The translations under genes were made by a program, and so were the position numbers. From a virus: 64,000 nt of DNA. Below are positions 8,180-15,764 of the stretch, piece by piece; within the stretch, counting starts at the first letter, position 1, and every line of letters begins with the position of its first letter. The notes beneath the pieces were generated by a model, which had not been told where the DNA came from, made no database searches, and saw only the letters and a program-made list of their open reading frames with translations. The stretch lies in IMG/VR virus record IMGVR_UViG_3300027714_002764, positions 1 to 64,000 of that record, one strand, 5' to 3'.

Positions 8180-8898
8180 TGAACGTAGCAGTACTCGTAG
8201 ATATAATAAAAGAAACTAAATCTAATTGGAGATTTATATTTGAAGATCCTTTACTCGATAGGATTAATATGATATCAGGAATGCTAGTACAGTTATGCAG
8301 CAAACCTGGTAAGGGAGATTCAGCAGTTCGTAACTATTCAGTTGCCTCTTGGGCAGATGGTACTCCTAGATTTGAATTAATTATCACTTATTTAGAAGGA
8401 GGAGCAATGAGTGAATATCTATTTAAAGAGGCTAAGATAGGTGATGAATTTGCGTATAGAGGACCAATGGGAGTATTTACTCTTCCAGAGACTATAGATA
8501 GAGACCTTTACTTTGTATCTACTGGTTCAGGTATAAGCCCTTTCCGTTCTATGATTAATTTTATAGCTCTAAATGGAGTTCCTACTCAAGAAGTAAAACT
8601 TTTCTTTGGTACTAGAAAACAAGAGGACATATGTTATTGGGAAGAAATGAAACTTATTGAAAGCATACTTCCTAATTTTAAATTTATTCCAACTTTATCT
8701 CAAGAAGAGTGGGAAGGTAAAACCGGATATGTTCATGAACATTATCTTAAACTAATAGATGAAAAGCAACTTTTAGGACTACAAAAACCTCTAGTATACT
8801 ATTGTGGATGGGATAGAATGGTAAAAGAAGGTAGAGAGCATTTATCTAAAAGAGGATTTAAAATGACTAAAGATATTAGGGTTGAAATATTTGGATAA
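8179..8898 (+). CDS. FNR-type flavin oxidoreductase, 239 aa
   Basis: RNYSVAS at residues 51-57 is the FAD-binding R-x-Y-S motif. GPMGVF at 95-100 and STGSGISPFRS at 114-124 are the flavin-phosphate and NAD(P)-binding turns of the ferredoxin-NADP reductase family. YYCGWDRMVKEG near residue 210 matches the C-G-x-x-x-M pyridine-nucleotide half. The likely reaction is electron transfer between NAD(P)H and a carrier such as ferredoxin or flavodoxin. There is no fused iron-sulphur domain. With the flavodoxin-fold protein two genes upstream, it could form a small redox chain. Confidence 0.85.
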   Translation: MNVAVLVDIIKETKSNWRFIFEDPLLDRINMISGMLVQLCSKPGKGDSAVRNYSVASWADGTPRFELIITYLEGGAMSEYLFKEAKIGDEFAYRGPMGVFTLPETIDRDLYFVSTGSGISPFRSMINFIALNGVPTQEVKLFFGTRKQEDICYWEEMKLIESILPNFKFIPTLSQEEWEGKTGYVHEHYLKLIDEKQLLGLQKPLVYYCGWDRMVKEGREHLSKRGFKMTKDIRVEIFG

Positions 8899-8912
8899 TA
8901 CTATAAAAATAG

Positions 8913-8943
8913 TTGCCTACCCGAGTTATATTTCTTATATTTA
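8913..8943 (+). promoter_or_regulatory. Early-type promoter
   Basis: TTG at 8913-8915, spacer beginning CCTACCCGAGTTAT, and TATATTTA at 8936-8943 at 20-base spacing. It is nearly the same as the promoter at 1806. It precedes the gene at 8973. Confidence 0.75.
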
Positions 8944-8972
8944 TAGTATAATAAAAAGATAAAATAAAGGTT

Positions 8973-9806
8973 ATGTCAAAACAAATAGAAATTTTAGAAA
9001 GTAGATTAGAAGAGCTTTACGATAGTAAGAATGGGCTTGAAGATAGATCGCATAAATTAATAAGACGTAAAAAGAACGAGCAGAGACTTATGCTTGGTAA
9101 TTACTTCCACGTAAACAGTGAAAAGTTTATATGTCAAATATCTAGCGATGAATGTGTAAGGTTAAAATACTCTGGTGATAAGTATGGAGAGCTTATATCT
9201 TACCAATTAAACTACAACTGGTCAAGAGATGATAATGGTGAAAGAGTTGTTGATAGTAAGGTATTCCATAATGGTTCAACTTATGAAACTTTAGATGAAA
9301 ATATGCTAAATGAGTCACAAGCTAGATTTGAATTTATGCAATGTGCTGTTGATCACAATGACGATATAATTGCTGCTTGGAATACTATCGAAAAAAAGTA
9401 CGATAAGCTTACTGAGACATTTTATAAGCCTATGAAGGAGCTTAGAGAATCTTTAATCTCACAGCAAAGCGATATTGCTAAACTTGAAAAGAAAGCTTTA
9501 AGAGATAAACTATCAGGAAAAGGAATTACATTTACTAATAGCGAGTCAGGTAAATTACCTGAGTTGGAGGTAAGATGGGATTGGAGTATAAGTAGAATAA
9601 AAACTTTAAAAGTATTAAGAATGACTGCTTCTGGTAAATCAGCAGACTTAGAGATTACCCAAAAGAGTAATAGATGGGATGATAATACTAAATCGTATAT
9701 TGATACTGAAGCAACTAACACTTACGATAGAGTCAGAATGGATAAGGTAGAGTACTTAATTAAATCTGCTCAACGTAATAGTCAATTAGTAAGCGAAACA
9801 AAGTGA
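8973..9806 (+). CDS. Hypothetical protein with N-terminal coiled coil, 277 aa
   Basis: The first 40 residues (IEILESRLEELYDSKNGL onward) look like a coiled coil, and a second helical stretch follows near residues 145-180. Between them is a domain with FHVNSEKFICQISSDECVR. No enzyme motif is visible and I do not recognise the family. It starts in an AATAAAGGTTATG context behind an early-type promoter and overlaps the next small gene by four bases. Confidence 0.65.
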   Translation: MSKQIEILESRLEELYDSKNGLEDRSHKLIRRKKNEQRLMLGNYFHVNSEKFICQISSDECVRLKYSGDKYGELISYQLNYNWSRDDNGERVVDSKVFHNGSTYETLDENMLNESQARFEFMQCAVDHNDDIIAAWNTIEKKYDKLTETFYKPMKELRESLISQQSDIAKLEKKALRDKLSGKGITFTNSESGKLPELEVRWDWSISRIKTLKVLRMTASGKSADLEITQKSNRWDDNTKSYIDTEATNTYDRVRMDKVEYLIKSAQRNSQLVSETK

Positions 9807-9964
9807 AAAAGAAGAGTTTGAAAAAGGTTCAAGTATCGATGCAGGATATATGGAATGCATCAAAACCTAACGTAGAGAAAAGTAAAAAAGCATACAGTCG
9901 AAAAGGTAAAAGTAAACCAAACTTTGACGAAGATGATAATTTTTATCCTGATAGTAAATTATAA
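9803..9964 (+). CDS. Small basic protein, 53 aa
   Basis: A GTG at 9803 opens a 53-codon frame rich in lysine (KKKSLKKVQVSMQDIWNASK), ending in an acidic tail, FDEDDNFYPDSKL. It overlaps the previous gene by four bases and ends two bases before the next ATG, so it fills the gap exactly. Function unknown; the charge pattern suggests nucleic-acid or protein binding. Confidence 0.5.
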   Translation: MKKKSLKKVQVSMQDIWNASKPNVEKSKKAYSRKGKSKPNFDEDDNFYPDSKL

Positions 9965-9966
9965 CT

Positions 9967-10185
9967 ATGGCATACGTATATAAATCTAAACATACTCCTA
10001 TAGCAGTGGTATACACGATAGGAAGAGGACGTAAATACTATATAAAGGAATTTACAGATCTAAAATGCCCTGATCCTATCGTAGCATCAAGATCTAGAAA
10101 GCTTCCTAATGGAGCTATTATAGAACAGATTGGTGTAGGAACTAGCTTTAAAGAAATATATAAAAAGAAATATAAAGTAAAATAA
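9967..10185 (+). CDS. Hypothetical basic protein, 72 aa
   Basis: A beta-rich basic peptide (YVYKSKHTPIAVVYTIGRG), with no signal peptide or metal site. It is packed between the 53-aa gene and the DUF6580 gene with spacings of two bases and one base. Not recognised. Confidence 0.55.
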   Translation: MAYVYKSKHTPIAVVYTIGRGRKYYIKEFTDLKCPDPIVASRSRKLPNGAIIEQIGVGTSFKEIYKKKYKVK

Positions 10186-10186
10186 T

Positions 10187-10675
10187 ATGAATAAACAAGA
10201 GAAGTTAATATTAGCATTTGTAGCATTTGCAGTTTTAATAAGGTTAATACCACATCCTCCAAACTTTACTCCAATAGTTGCATTAGCGTTATTTGGTTCA
10301 ACTACATTTAGAAATAAATGGTTAGGAATATTTCTACCAATACTAGCATTAGGAATATCTGATTTGTACCTAGGATTTTACTCTATATCAATATGGGTAT
10401 ATAGTTCGTTCTTTTTAATTAGCCTACTAGGAACATATTGGAAAAAGATAAAGGTTACAAATGTATTAACATCATCTGTTATCTTTTTTATTATCACCAA
10501 CTTTGGAGTTTGGTTAGGTGGTTATCCAAAAACAATAGAAGGGTTTTTACTTTGTTATACTATGGCAATTCCTTTCTTTATAAACTCTATAATAGGAGAT
10601 TTATTTTTCAGTTACCTATTAAAGTATTCATTTAGATATTCTGAAAATAAACTCATTAACTTTAACATTAAATAA
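10187..10675 (+). CDS. DUF6580 membrane protein (putative transporter S-component), 162 aa
   Basis: The protein has about five hydrophobic helices. RLIPHPPNFTPIVALALFG at residues 22-40, ISDLYLGFY near 60 and FFIITNFGVWLGGYPKT near 100 match the DUF6580 family seen in Bacteroidota. I recall this family as a putative vitamin transport component, often near corrinoid uptake genes. Here the next gene is a BtuG/YncE-like lipoprotein, which supports that reading. No energising ABC subunits are present, so it would have to work with host partners. The phage origin of this pair is probably a transfer from the host. Confidence 0.75.
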   Translation: MNKQEKLILAFVAFAVLIRLIPHPPNFTPIVALALFGSTTFRNKWLGIFLPILALGISDLYLGFYSISIWVYSSFFLISLLGTYWKKIKVTNVLTSSVIFFIITNFGVWLGGYPKTIEGFLLCYTMAIPFFINSIIGDLFFSYLLKYSFRYSENKLINFNIK

Positions 10676-10698
10676 ATAATAGCCTATAAATAATCAAT

Positions 10699-11718
10699 AT
10701 GAAAAAACAAGTTTTAATACTTATAACTCTTTTTTTAACTTTAATATCCTGTAACAAAGGAGAAGAAGTTTTGGATCCAGTAATTTCCGAGCCGACTGTT
10801 AAACTTTTATTTGTTGCAAACGAAGGAAACTATGGCGAAAAAAACGGATCTATATCAGTAATAGATGAAGAAGGTGTAATTAACACCATAGAGAATGTAG
10901 GAGATGTAGTCCAATCATTGCTAGTTTATAATGATAAGTTATTTGTTATAGTAAATAACTCTCACATGATAAAAGTATTTAATATTTTTAAAGATGGAAT
11001 GTTAGAAATAGATTCTGAAATATCTACAAATGGATCATCTCCAAGAGAAATGATTGTATTTCAAGATAAACTGTACTTTACTAATTGGAACACAAGCGAT
11101 ATCAAAGTTTTAAACCTATTAAACTACACTATTGAATCCTCTATAGAAGTAGACGGTTTACCTGAATCTATTATAGAAAATAATGGAGATTTATATGTTG
11201 GAATTACGATGAACTCTGATTATAGTGATGCATCAACAGTTGTAAAGATTAACCCAGTCGCCAATAATATAACAGATTCATACGAAGTTGGAGACGGTCC
11301 AACCTCTCTATTAGTAGAGGACGATGTAATTTATATTGCTAGAACTTTTTATGATGAAAATTGGAACGCATTTCATGGTACTAGCTCAATAGATATAAAA
11401 CTTGACAATACAATTAGGATAGCAGATTATGGTGCAGGGACTGTATGTGGAGGCTCAGTGCATTCATATGCTCAAAAAACTTATAGAAGTTTCCAAGGAG
11501 GAATTGCTTCTATTAAAGAAGATTTAACTATAGATGAAAGTACTTTAATTGGTAATTACGATGCTAATAATGTTTATTCTGTAGAAACTATTGGCGATAG
11601 AGTATACGTTGGAACATATGACGGGTATGTAAAAATTCTTTCTCAAGATAACGTTGAGATTTCCAATTTTAAAGTAGGAATTTTCCCAGGTGATTTTGCA
11701 ATATGGAAAAATAACTAA
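10699..11718 (+). CDS. BtuG/YncE-like beta-propeller lipoprotein, 339 aa
   Basis: A signal peptide ends in the lipobox LISC (Cys18), and the next residues NKGEE are charged, as in Bacteroidota lipoproteins sent to the cell surface. FVANEGNYGEKNGSISVID, GDVVQSLLVYNDKLFVIV and the repeated blade pattern match the YncE-like, DUF5074-type propellers. Bacteroides BtuG is a surface lipoprotein of this kind that captures cobalamin for the TonB-dependent receptor BtuB. Length suits seven blades. Paired with DUF6580 just upstream, a vitamin B12 capture role is likely but unproven; a different small-molecule ligand is possible. Confidence 0.75.
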   Translation: MKKQVLILITLFLTLISCNKGEEVLDPVISEPTVKLLFVANEGNYGEKNGSISVIDEEGVINTIENVGDVVQSLLVYNDKLFVIVNNSHMIKVFNIFKDGMLEIDSEISTNGSSPREMIVFQDKLYFTNWNTSDIKVLNLLNYTIESSIEVDGLPESIIENNGDLYVGITMNSDYSDASTVVKINPVANNITDSYEVGDGPTSLLVEDDVIYIARTFYDENWNAFHGTSSIDIKLDNTIRIADYGAGTVCGGSVHSYAQKTYRSFQGGIASIKEDLTIDESTLIGNYDANNVYSVETIGDRVYVGTYDGYVKILSQDNVEISNFKVGIFPGDFAIWKNN

Positions 11719-11721
11719 TAG

Positions 11722-11907
11722 ATGAAGCAACAAATAGCATTTGCCAAAGCAGTTAAAGTAATTGAATCATGTACTAATGAATCACATCTAGAAGGAGCAT
11801 ATAACTACCTTAATAACTTCTTTAATGTATATCAACAGACGATGATGCATCAGGCACTCTTAATGGAATACACTAAAAAACAAGTAACACTAGAACTAAC
11901 CAATTAA
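11722..11907 (+). CDS. Hypothetical helical protein, 61 aa
   Basis: A short helical peptide (KQQIAFAKAVKVIESC and YNYLNNFFNVYQQTMMHQ), starting three bases after the propeller gene. No known domain. It may be the end of the same operon. Confidence 0.5.
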   Translation: MKQQIAFAKAVKVIESCTNESHLEGAYNYLNNFFNVYQQTMMHQALLMEYTKKQVTLELTN

Positions 11908-11926
11908 CCCTATTAATAATTACTAA

Positions 11927-12301
11927 ATGAAAAACGTTTTTACATCACTGCTGCTGATAATTACCCTATATGTTACAGCTCAACAAACCCCAGATTTTAT
12001 TACAGCCGATCTTAACCGCAATATGAATGGGGTATGGATTAATTTTGAACATAATAATGTTCTTACTATGACTTTAGACGGTAGATTTAATAGAGTATTT
12101 ACCGACACTGATGGTGTAACAGATACTATTACAGGTAAGTACGAAATCAAAGGAAAGAACTTCTTTGTTACTAAGCCAGATGATCAATATTCACTTCACT
12201 TTGTTTTATCACAAGATAGACATACTCTAGTAGTTACAAGGCCTAGAAAAGATTTAAAGGAGTATGAAGCAACCGCATGGTTATTTTTCAAAGTGAAGTA
12301 A
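11927..12301 (+). CDS. Secreted lipocalin-like small protein, 124 aa
   Basis: The N-terminus FTSLLLIITLYVTAQQTPD is a classical signal peptide with a likely cut after VTA. The mature part has GVWINFEHNNVLTMTLDGRF and YEIKGKNFFVTKPD, resembling small periplasmic beta-barrel (lipocalin-like) proteins of Bacteroidota. It would act in the periplasm. It ends just before the dioxygenase gene. Family assignment is tentative. Confidence 0.6.
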   Translation: MKNVFTSLLLIITLYVTAQQTPDFITADLNRNMNGVWINFEHNNVLTMTLDGRFNRVFTDTDGVTDTITGKYEIKGKNFFVTKPDDQYSLHFVLSQDRHTLVVTRPRKDLKEYEATAWLFFKVK

Positions 12302-12303
12302 AT

Positions 12304-12939
12304 ATGAATCAATATCTAGAACATAAAGAGAAAGGTTTTTACCATCTTAAAAATGTAATACCAGATTATGTTGTTTTAGATCTAAGAGAAAGATTAGTAA
12401 ACTTAAAAATAAAGTATGCTGAGAGAGAAGGAGAACCAAGACATAACGGAACAGGAATGTTCTGGAAAGGGTTAGAGTTAGCTAGCACATTAGATCCTAA
12501 CCTATGGAAGTACTACAAGTCGGAATTTATGTTAGACATAGCACAGAGATTCCTCGACACTGATATACCTTATCTTTTTAATGATCAGGCAGTAGTTAAA
12601 CTTCCAGAAGAAGAGTTCTTCTTTCCTCCCCATACTGATAATAAATTTGGACCTGATCCAGAAGGATCTTTAAGAGGGGAGTTTAGTACAATTAACTGCT
12701 GTATGATATTAGTTGACTCTCCAAAAGAAGCAGGAGGTATATCTTGTTTTAACAAAGTTACTCAAGAGTATGAATTCATAGACACTAAAGCTGGTGATAT
12801 AATAGTAATAGATGGAAACACCCTTCATAAATCAGAAGTAAATAATATTACAGAGCCCCGACCTCTTTATGCCTGTGTATACTCAACACATCCAATTGGT
12901 AACCACGACAAAGGTTACTACAGTGAAAAGTTTATTTAA
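12304..12939 (+). CDS. PhyH-type 2OG-Fe(II) dioxygenase, 211 aa
   Basis: FFFPPHTDNKFGPD holds the iron-binding H-x-D, and GDIIVIDGNTLHKSEVN holds the distal histidine. The arginine in ITEPRPLYACVYS would hold 2-oxoglutarate. This matches the phytanoyl-CoA dioxygenase-like family. I take the ATG at 12304, two bases after the preceding stop, rather than a frame extension to 12277 that overlaps the upstream gene by 25 bases. The substrate is unknown. It is the second iron-dependent oxygenase in this part of the window. Confidence 0.75.
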   Translation: MNQYLEHKEKGFYHLKNVIPDYVVLDLRERLVNLKIKYAEREGEPRHNGTGMFWKGLELASTLDPNLWKYYKSEFMLDIAQRFLDTDIPYLFNDQAVVKLPEEEFFFPPHTDNKFGPDPEGSLRGEFSTINCCMILVDSPKEAGGISCFNKVTQEYEFIDTKAGDIIVIDGNTLHKSEVNNITEPRPLYACVYSTHPIGNHDKGYYSEKFI

Positions 12940-12963
12940 AGTTACAAAGATAACTTAATATTC

Positions 12964-12996
12964 TTCCGGTTATACGAGATAAAATTCATATCTTTA
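12964..12996 (+). promoter_or_regulatory. Early-type promoter (divergent -33)
   Basis: ACGAGAT followed ten bases after CGAG by TATCTTTA at 12989-12996 lines up with the other early promoters, but the expected TTG is TTC. It precedes the 54-aa gene at 13053, leaving a leader of about 50 bases with a purine-rich run (AAGAAAGAGAGA). Confidence 0.5.
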
Positions 12997-13052
12997 AGTA
13001 TTAAAGAAAGAGAGATATACTCTCTTACTAATTAACTTAATTTATTTCTACT

Positions 13053-13217
13053 ATGATTCAAACTATCTATCACACCGACGAAAACATCAAAAAAACTCTT
13101 CAATCTCTATTAGAATCTAATTCGATTACACCCGAATTCGCCGACGATATTTACAATTTAGTATACAATAAAAATTTAACCAAAAAAACTCTTCTATCTC
13201 TAACCGACCATAAATAA
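13053..13217 (+). CDS. Hypothetical small protein, 54 aa
   Basis: A 54-codon frame, MIQTIYHTDENIKKTLQSLL at the start, between two early-type promoters. Codon choice (ACC, CTC, GAC, TCT) looks richer in C than in neighbouring genes. No family recognised. It fills most of the gap between the dioxygenase and the next gene, and no other frame there is longer. Confidence 0.55.
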   Translation: MIQTIYHTDENIKKTLQSLLESNSITPEFADDIYNLVYNKNLTKKTLLSLTDHK

Positions 13218-13242
13218 TAATTAAAAATAACTCGGGGAGAAG

Positions 13243-13273
13243 TTAACTCCTCGGGTATTTCTTCTTATATTAA
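13243..13273 (+). promoter_or_regulatory. Early-type promoter with inverted CTCGGGG/CCTCGGG context
   Basis: TTA at 13243-13245 (instead of TTG), 20 bases, then TATATTAA at 13266-13273 followed by GGTATAAT. CTCGGGGAG just upstream and CTCCTCGGG in the spacer give a short imperfect dyad. It precedes the gene at 13304. Confidence 0.6.
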
Positions 13274-13303
13274 GGTATAATTAATAAGATAAAAATAAAG
13301 GTT

Positions 13304-13606
13304 ATGAAAAAAGCAAAACGCCATTACGAATCTTGGTCGATCGAAGAAGCAAGATCATTCTTAGATTTCTACTTATCTAATGTTACTAGAAAAGAGTACA
13401 GTATTCTTATTGAAACTTTCGCAAAGGAAGTTGATAGAACTTATGATGCAATTGCATTTAGAGTAAAAGAGATCCTCAGTATTTTAACAGAAGGAGAACA
13501 AGGACTTCAGAAAGATAAATGGACCAAAGAGTTTATAACTGTTGTAGGTGAGAAACTTAAAGAAGGTACTATATCTAAATCTAAAATGATAATGTTATTT
13601 GAATAA
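13304..13606 (+). CDS. Small helical protein, possible Myb/SANT-like DNA-binding, 100 aa
   Basis: The first half (SWSIEEARSFLDFYLSNVT, then VDRTYDAIAFRVKEI) has the tryptophan-led three-helix look of Myb/SANT-like or HTH proteins: W-S-x-E-E-A, then a putative recognition helix with T-x-x-A-I-x-x-R. This is a resemblance, not a firm match. The gene follows an early-type promoter and an AAAGGTTATG start context, and precedes a second small gene by two bases. A regulatory role in early infection is possible. Confidence 0.5.
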   Translation: MKKAKRHYESWSIEEARSFLDFYLSNVTRKEYSILIETFAKEVDRTYDAIAFRVKEILSILTEGEQGLQKDKWTKEFITVVGEKLKEGTISKSKMIMLFE

Positions 13607-13608
13607 TT

Positions 13609-13968
13609 ATGTACTATAAAAAACTTCCAAACGGTCAATGGAAAGCATACTTACAACTCTTTATGCGCAAAGGTACCAAGCATAGAAAGTATTTTAAACC
13701 AGGTATTACTGAATTTCAAGATGGAGATGCAAGAATGTACTTTAATAATTTATTAGAAGAACAAAGCTTTCAACAACATTTTGATACTAAAGTTATTTGG
13801 AGTAAAGTTTACGAGTCTAAAGGAGGCGCTAAAAAAGCTGAAGATTGGTTATTGAACTATTTTGGTAATGAAGTTGATATGGGGTTTAAAACTGGAGGCT
13901 ATACTGAAGTAAGAGAATATAATCATCAATTATGGATGAAAATAAAAGACAGATTATATCAAAAATAG
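13609..13968 (+). CDS. Hypothetical protein with GIY-YIG/T5orf172-like features, 119 aa
   Basis: KYFKPGITEFQDGDARMYF resembles the K-x-G-I-T ... R segment of T5orf172/GIY-YIG-type domains, and GGAKKAEDWLLNYFG resembles the later A-x-x-x-E-x-x-L-L helix. The catalytic tyrosine and arginine cannot be placed with confidence. It stops directly before the promoter at 13969. A better T5orf172 candidate is at 20126. Confidence 0.45.
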   Translation: MYYKKLPNGQWKAYLQLFMRKGTKHRKYFKPGITEFQDGDARMYFNNLLEEQSFQQHFDTKVIWSKVYESKGGAKKAEDWLLNYFGNEVDMGFKTGGYTEVREYNHQLWMKIKDRLYQK

Positions 13969-13999
13969 TTGCGTAACCGAGATAAAGATCGTATATTAA
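13969..13999 (+). promoter_or_regulatory. Early-type promoter
   Basis: TTG at 13969-13971, spacer beginning CGTAACCGAGAT, and TATATTAA at 13992-13999 followed by GGTATAAT; 20-base spacing. The TTG lies just after the previous stop codon. It precedes the gene at 14029. Confidence 0.75.
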
Positions 14000-14028
14000 G
14001 GTATAATTAATAAGATAAAATAAAGGTT

Positions 14029-14244
14029 ATGATAAATGTAAGTAAAGTAGTAGAAGAGTTATTTAGTGGATATGCTAATGGTATTATCACAGACAGAGAA
14101 TGTGGTGATATGATTGACTTAGTTACCAACACCTATACGGTTGTTGTTGATGATGAGATTGAAATGAATTGGAACATAGATCAGGATAGTGGAATGTCTG
14201 ATTTTAGTTATGATTTAGAAGCTTCACAGTACGATTACATTTAA
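14029..14244 (+). CDS. Hypothetical acidic protein, 71 aa
   Basis: An acidic early protein ending SDFSYDLEASQYDYI, in an AATAAAGGTTATG start context. No motif recognised. Strongly acidic small early proteins in phages sometimes mimic DNA, but there is no specific evidence here. Confidence 0.55.
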   Translation: MINVSKVVEELFSGYANGIITDRECGDMIDLVTNTYTVVVDDEIEMNWNIDQDSGMSDFSYDLEASQYDYI

Positions 14245-14263
14245 TAATTTAAAAATAAAGGTT

Positions 14264-14446
14264 ATGAAAATTCAAGATTTAAAAGATGGTGATAAGTTTC
14301 AAATGGAAGGTTTAGATACCAACGGTGATACTGTTCAATGTGATGCTACATTTATTAGGTATAATGGCATGAATAAATACGTTATTGAATCAGAAGGTAT
14401 TACTATTCTATATGATGGTGAGCAAGAAATTACTAAACGATACTAA
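14264..14446 (+). CDS. Hypothetical small beta-rich protein, 60 aa
   Basis: Begins MKIQDLKDGDKFQMEGLDTN and looks like a small SH3-like or Hfq-like beta barrel by its alternating strands, but this is only an impression. It has its own AAAAATAAAGGTTATG start without a separate promoter, so it is read with the gene at 14029. Its stop overlaps the next start by one base. Confidence 0.55.
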   Translation: MKIQDLKDGDKFQMEGLDTNGDTVQCDATFIRYNGMNKYVIESEGITILYDGEQEITKRY

Positions 14447-14676
14447 TGAAGTGTATAAAATGTACTGAGGATATAAATCCTCTAAGGATCAAAGCTTTAC
14501 CAGGTACTAAGACCTGTGTGAAGTGCTCTACTACTAATGCTTGGTACGTTAGGAATATTATTTCCGGAAAGACTGAGTATGCTGAGACTGAGATTATTAA
14601 AGATGCAGAGTCAGCTACTACTATTCGTAAGATGGATCAAAGAGTAGGATGGGGAAGTAACTTATATAAAGGATAA
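14446..14676 (+). CDS. DksA/TraR-like C4 zinc-finger protein, 76 aa
   Basis: MKCIKCTEDINPLRIKALPG followed by CVKC gives four cysteines (3, 6, 24, 27) with the I-x-x-x-R-x-x-A-x-P pattern of the DksA/TraR zinc finger. DksA-type proteins bind the RNA polymerase secondary channel; this version lacks the long N-terminal coiled coil, so it may bind polymerase differently or not at all. It sits in an early operon, where altering host transcription would make sense. Confidence 0.65.
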   Translation: MKCIKCTEDINPLRIKALPGTKTCVKCSTTNAWYVRNIISGKTEYAETEIIKDAESATTIRKMDQRVGWGSNLYKG

Positions 14677-14679
14677 ACT

Positions 14680-14901
14680 ATGAAAACATTAAATAAAGAA
14701 TACGTAGTACAAGAAGTACTAGATACAATTGCTCTTAAGCAATTAAACAATGAGGATATACCTAGACTCTCAGAAGATAGAATAGACGGTATTGCTGATT
14801 CTATTATATTTGATTGGAATGACCTAGGTGATACTGAAGCAGACTTTGCTGAAATGGTTAAATGGAATTTAGATCAAAATATAATACACTGGGATGGATA
14901 G
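14680..14901 (+). CDS. Hypothetical acidic protein, 73 aa
   Basis: A helical acidic protein (YVVQEVLDTIALKQLNN and later DWNDLGDTEADFAEMV). It starts three bases after the zinc-finger gene and overlaps the next by eight bases. No family recognised. Confidence 0.55.
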   Translation: MKTLNKEYVVQEVLDTIALKQLNNEDIPRLSEDRIDGIADSIIFDWNDLGDTEADFAEMVKWNLDQNIIHWDG

Positions 14902-15133
14902 AAATAAAAAACGTTACGTAGTTACCATGGACATGTACGTCTATGCAGAGAATGATTATATGGCTCGTAAGAGAGCTCATAAAATGACAGAAGTTGTTGA
15001 TGAAAAGTATGTCAATGCTAGACCAGCAGTTACAGAGCTAATGGAACAACAATTCGGTACAATAGGCTTTAGAAGACTAAATGATATTAGTAAGCCTGTG
15101 AGTAATAAAAAAGAAGAACAATTACCGTTTTAA
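14894..15133 (+). CDS. Hypothetical protein, 79 aa
   Basis: Begins DRNKKRYVVTMDMYVYAEN, suggesting an alpha-beta sandwich with paired strands, and ends in KKEEQLPF. The ending Q-L-P-F is reminiscent of sliding-clamp-binding tails, but this is weak. It closes the operon before the promoter at 15136. Confidence 0.5.
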   Translation: MDRNKKRYVVTMDMYVYAENDYMARKRAHKMTEVVDEKYVNARPAVTELMEQQFGTIGFRRLNDISKPVSNKKEEQLPF

Positions 15134-15135
15134 AG

Positions 15136-15166
15136 TTGCGTACCCGAGATATTATTCATATATTAA
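15136..15166 (+). promoter_or_regulatory. Early-type promoter, close to consensus
   Basis: TTG at 15136-15138, spacer CGTACCCGAGATATTATTCA, and TATATTAA at 15159-15166 followed by GGTATAAT. This copy combines all features of the family. It precedes the gene at 15194. Confidence 0.8.
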
Positions 15167-15193
15167 GGTATAATATTAAAACAAAAAAAGGTT

Positions 15194-15712
15194 ATGAGTT
15201 ATTTAAACATTAAACAATCGTTCTCACAAATAAAAGGTAGTAGTACCGGAATCGCTTTAAAGGAAAAAGGAGACTGTATGGTAAGAGCTCTAGCAGCTAC
15301 TGCTGATATAAGTTATAATATGTCTCATAGATTTTGTAAGAAGTTCTTTGATAGAAAAGATAATACCGGTACTAGTAATGCAATGATAATGGTTACTATG
15401 CTTAAAGCACAGGAAGAGTCTTTAGACATCTTCGGTAGAAAGTACGATGTTACTGTACTTGGCAAATCAGACCTTACTAATAGGTATAAAGTAAAAGGTG
15501 AGATAGTTTATAGAAAGAAGACTCTAAAAAGCTTTATTGAGTCTCATCCAAAAGGATCTTTTATAGTAGGGGTAGCCGGACATGCACTAAGTGTTGTAGA
15601 CGGAGAGCTTATGGATTGGAATACTCTTAAGTTCAAACCTACTAGAAAGGTATTAGATGCCTATAAGCTAGAGAGAAAGCAATTAGGTACTCAATTGAGC
15701 TTATTTAAATAA
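15194..15712 (+). CDS. Papain-fold cysteine peptidase-like protein, 172 aa
   Basis: KGDCMVRALAATADISY places a cysteine at the start of a helix, and GSFIVGVAGHALSVVDGEL places a histidine on a strand about 100 residues later, followed by DW. This Cys-helix then His-strand order is that of papain-like folds (C39, NlpC or transglutaminase-like). Such phage proteins may cleave host proteins or modify peptides. It has a near-consensus early promoter, so it is made early rather than as a lysis enzyme. Confidence 0.55.
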   Translation: MSYLNIKQSFSQIKGSSTGIALKEKGDCMVRALAATADISYNMSHRFCKKFFDRKDNTGTSNAMIMVTMLKAQEESLDIFGRKYDVTVLGKSDLTNRYKVKGEIVYRKKTLKSFIESHPKGSFIVGVAGHALSVVDGELMDWNTLKFKPTRKVLDAYKLERKQLGTQLSLFK

Positions 15713-15721
15713 TAGGGAGGC

Positions 15722-15747
15722 GGGCGTTTTTCTTCTCCCCACGCGCG
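15722..15747 (+). repeat. GGGCGTTTT...CACGCGCG element, copy 1
   Basis: A GC-rich segment just after the cysteine peptidase-like gene: GGGCGTTTTTC, a pyrimidine run, then CCCACGCGCG. A second copy with a seven-base insert is at 17107-17139. The match of both ends in an otherwise AT-rich genome is notable. Confidence 0.5.
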
Positions 15748-15764
15748 AATTTAATTAAAAGGAT

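Noticed and set aside
10685-10692. TATAAATA before the BtuG-like gene as a late promoter
   Set aside because: It lies only 14 bases before the ATG and in an otherwise early or middle gene group; a single octamer in AT-rich sequence is easily chance.
12277-12303. Upstream extension of the PhyH dioxygenase start
   Set aside because: It would overlap the preceding gene by 25 bases and adds nine residues without similarity; the ATG at 12304 lies at normal spacing.
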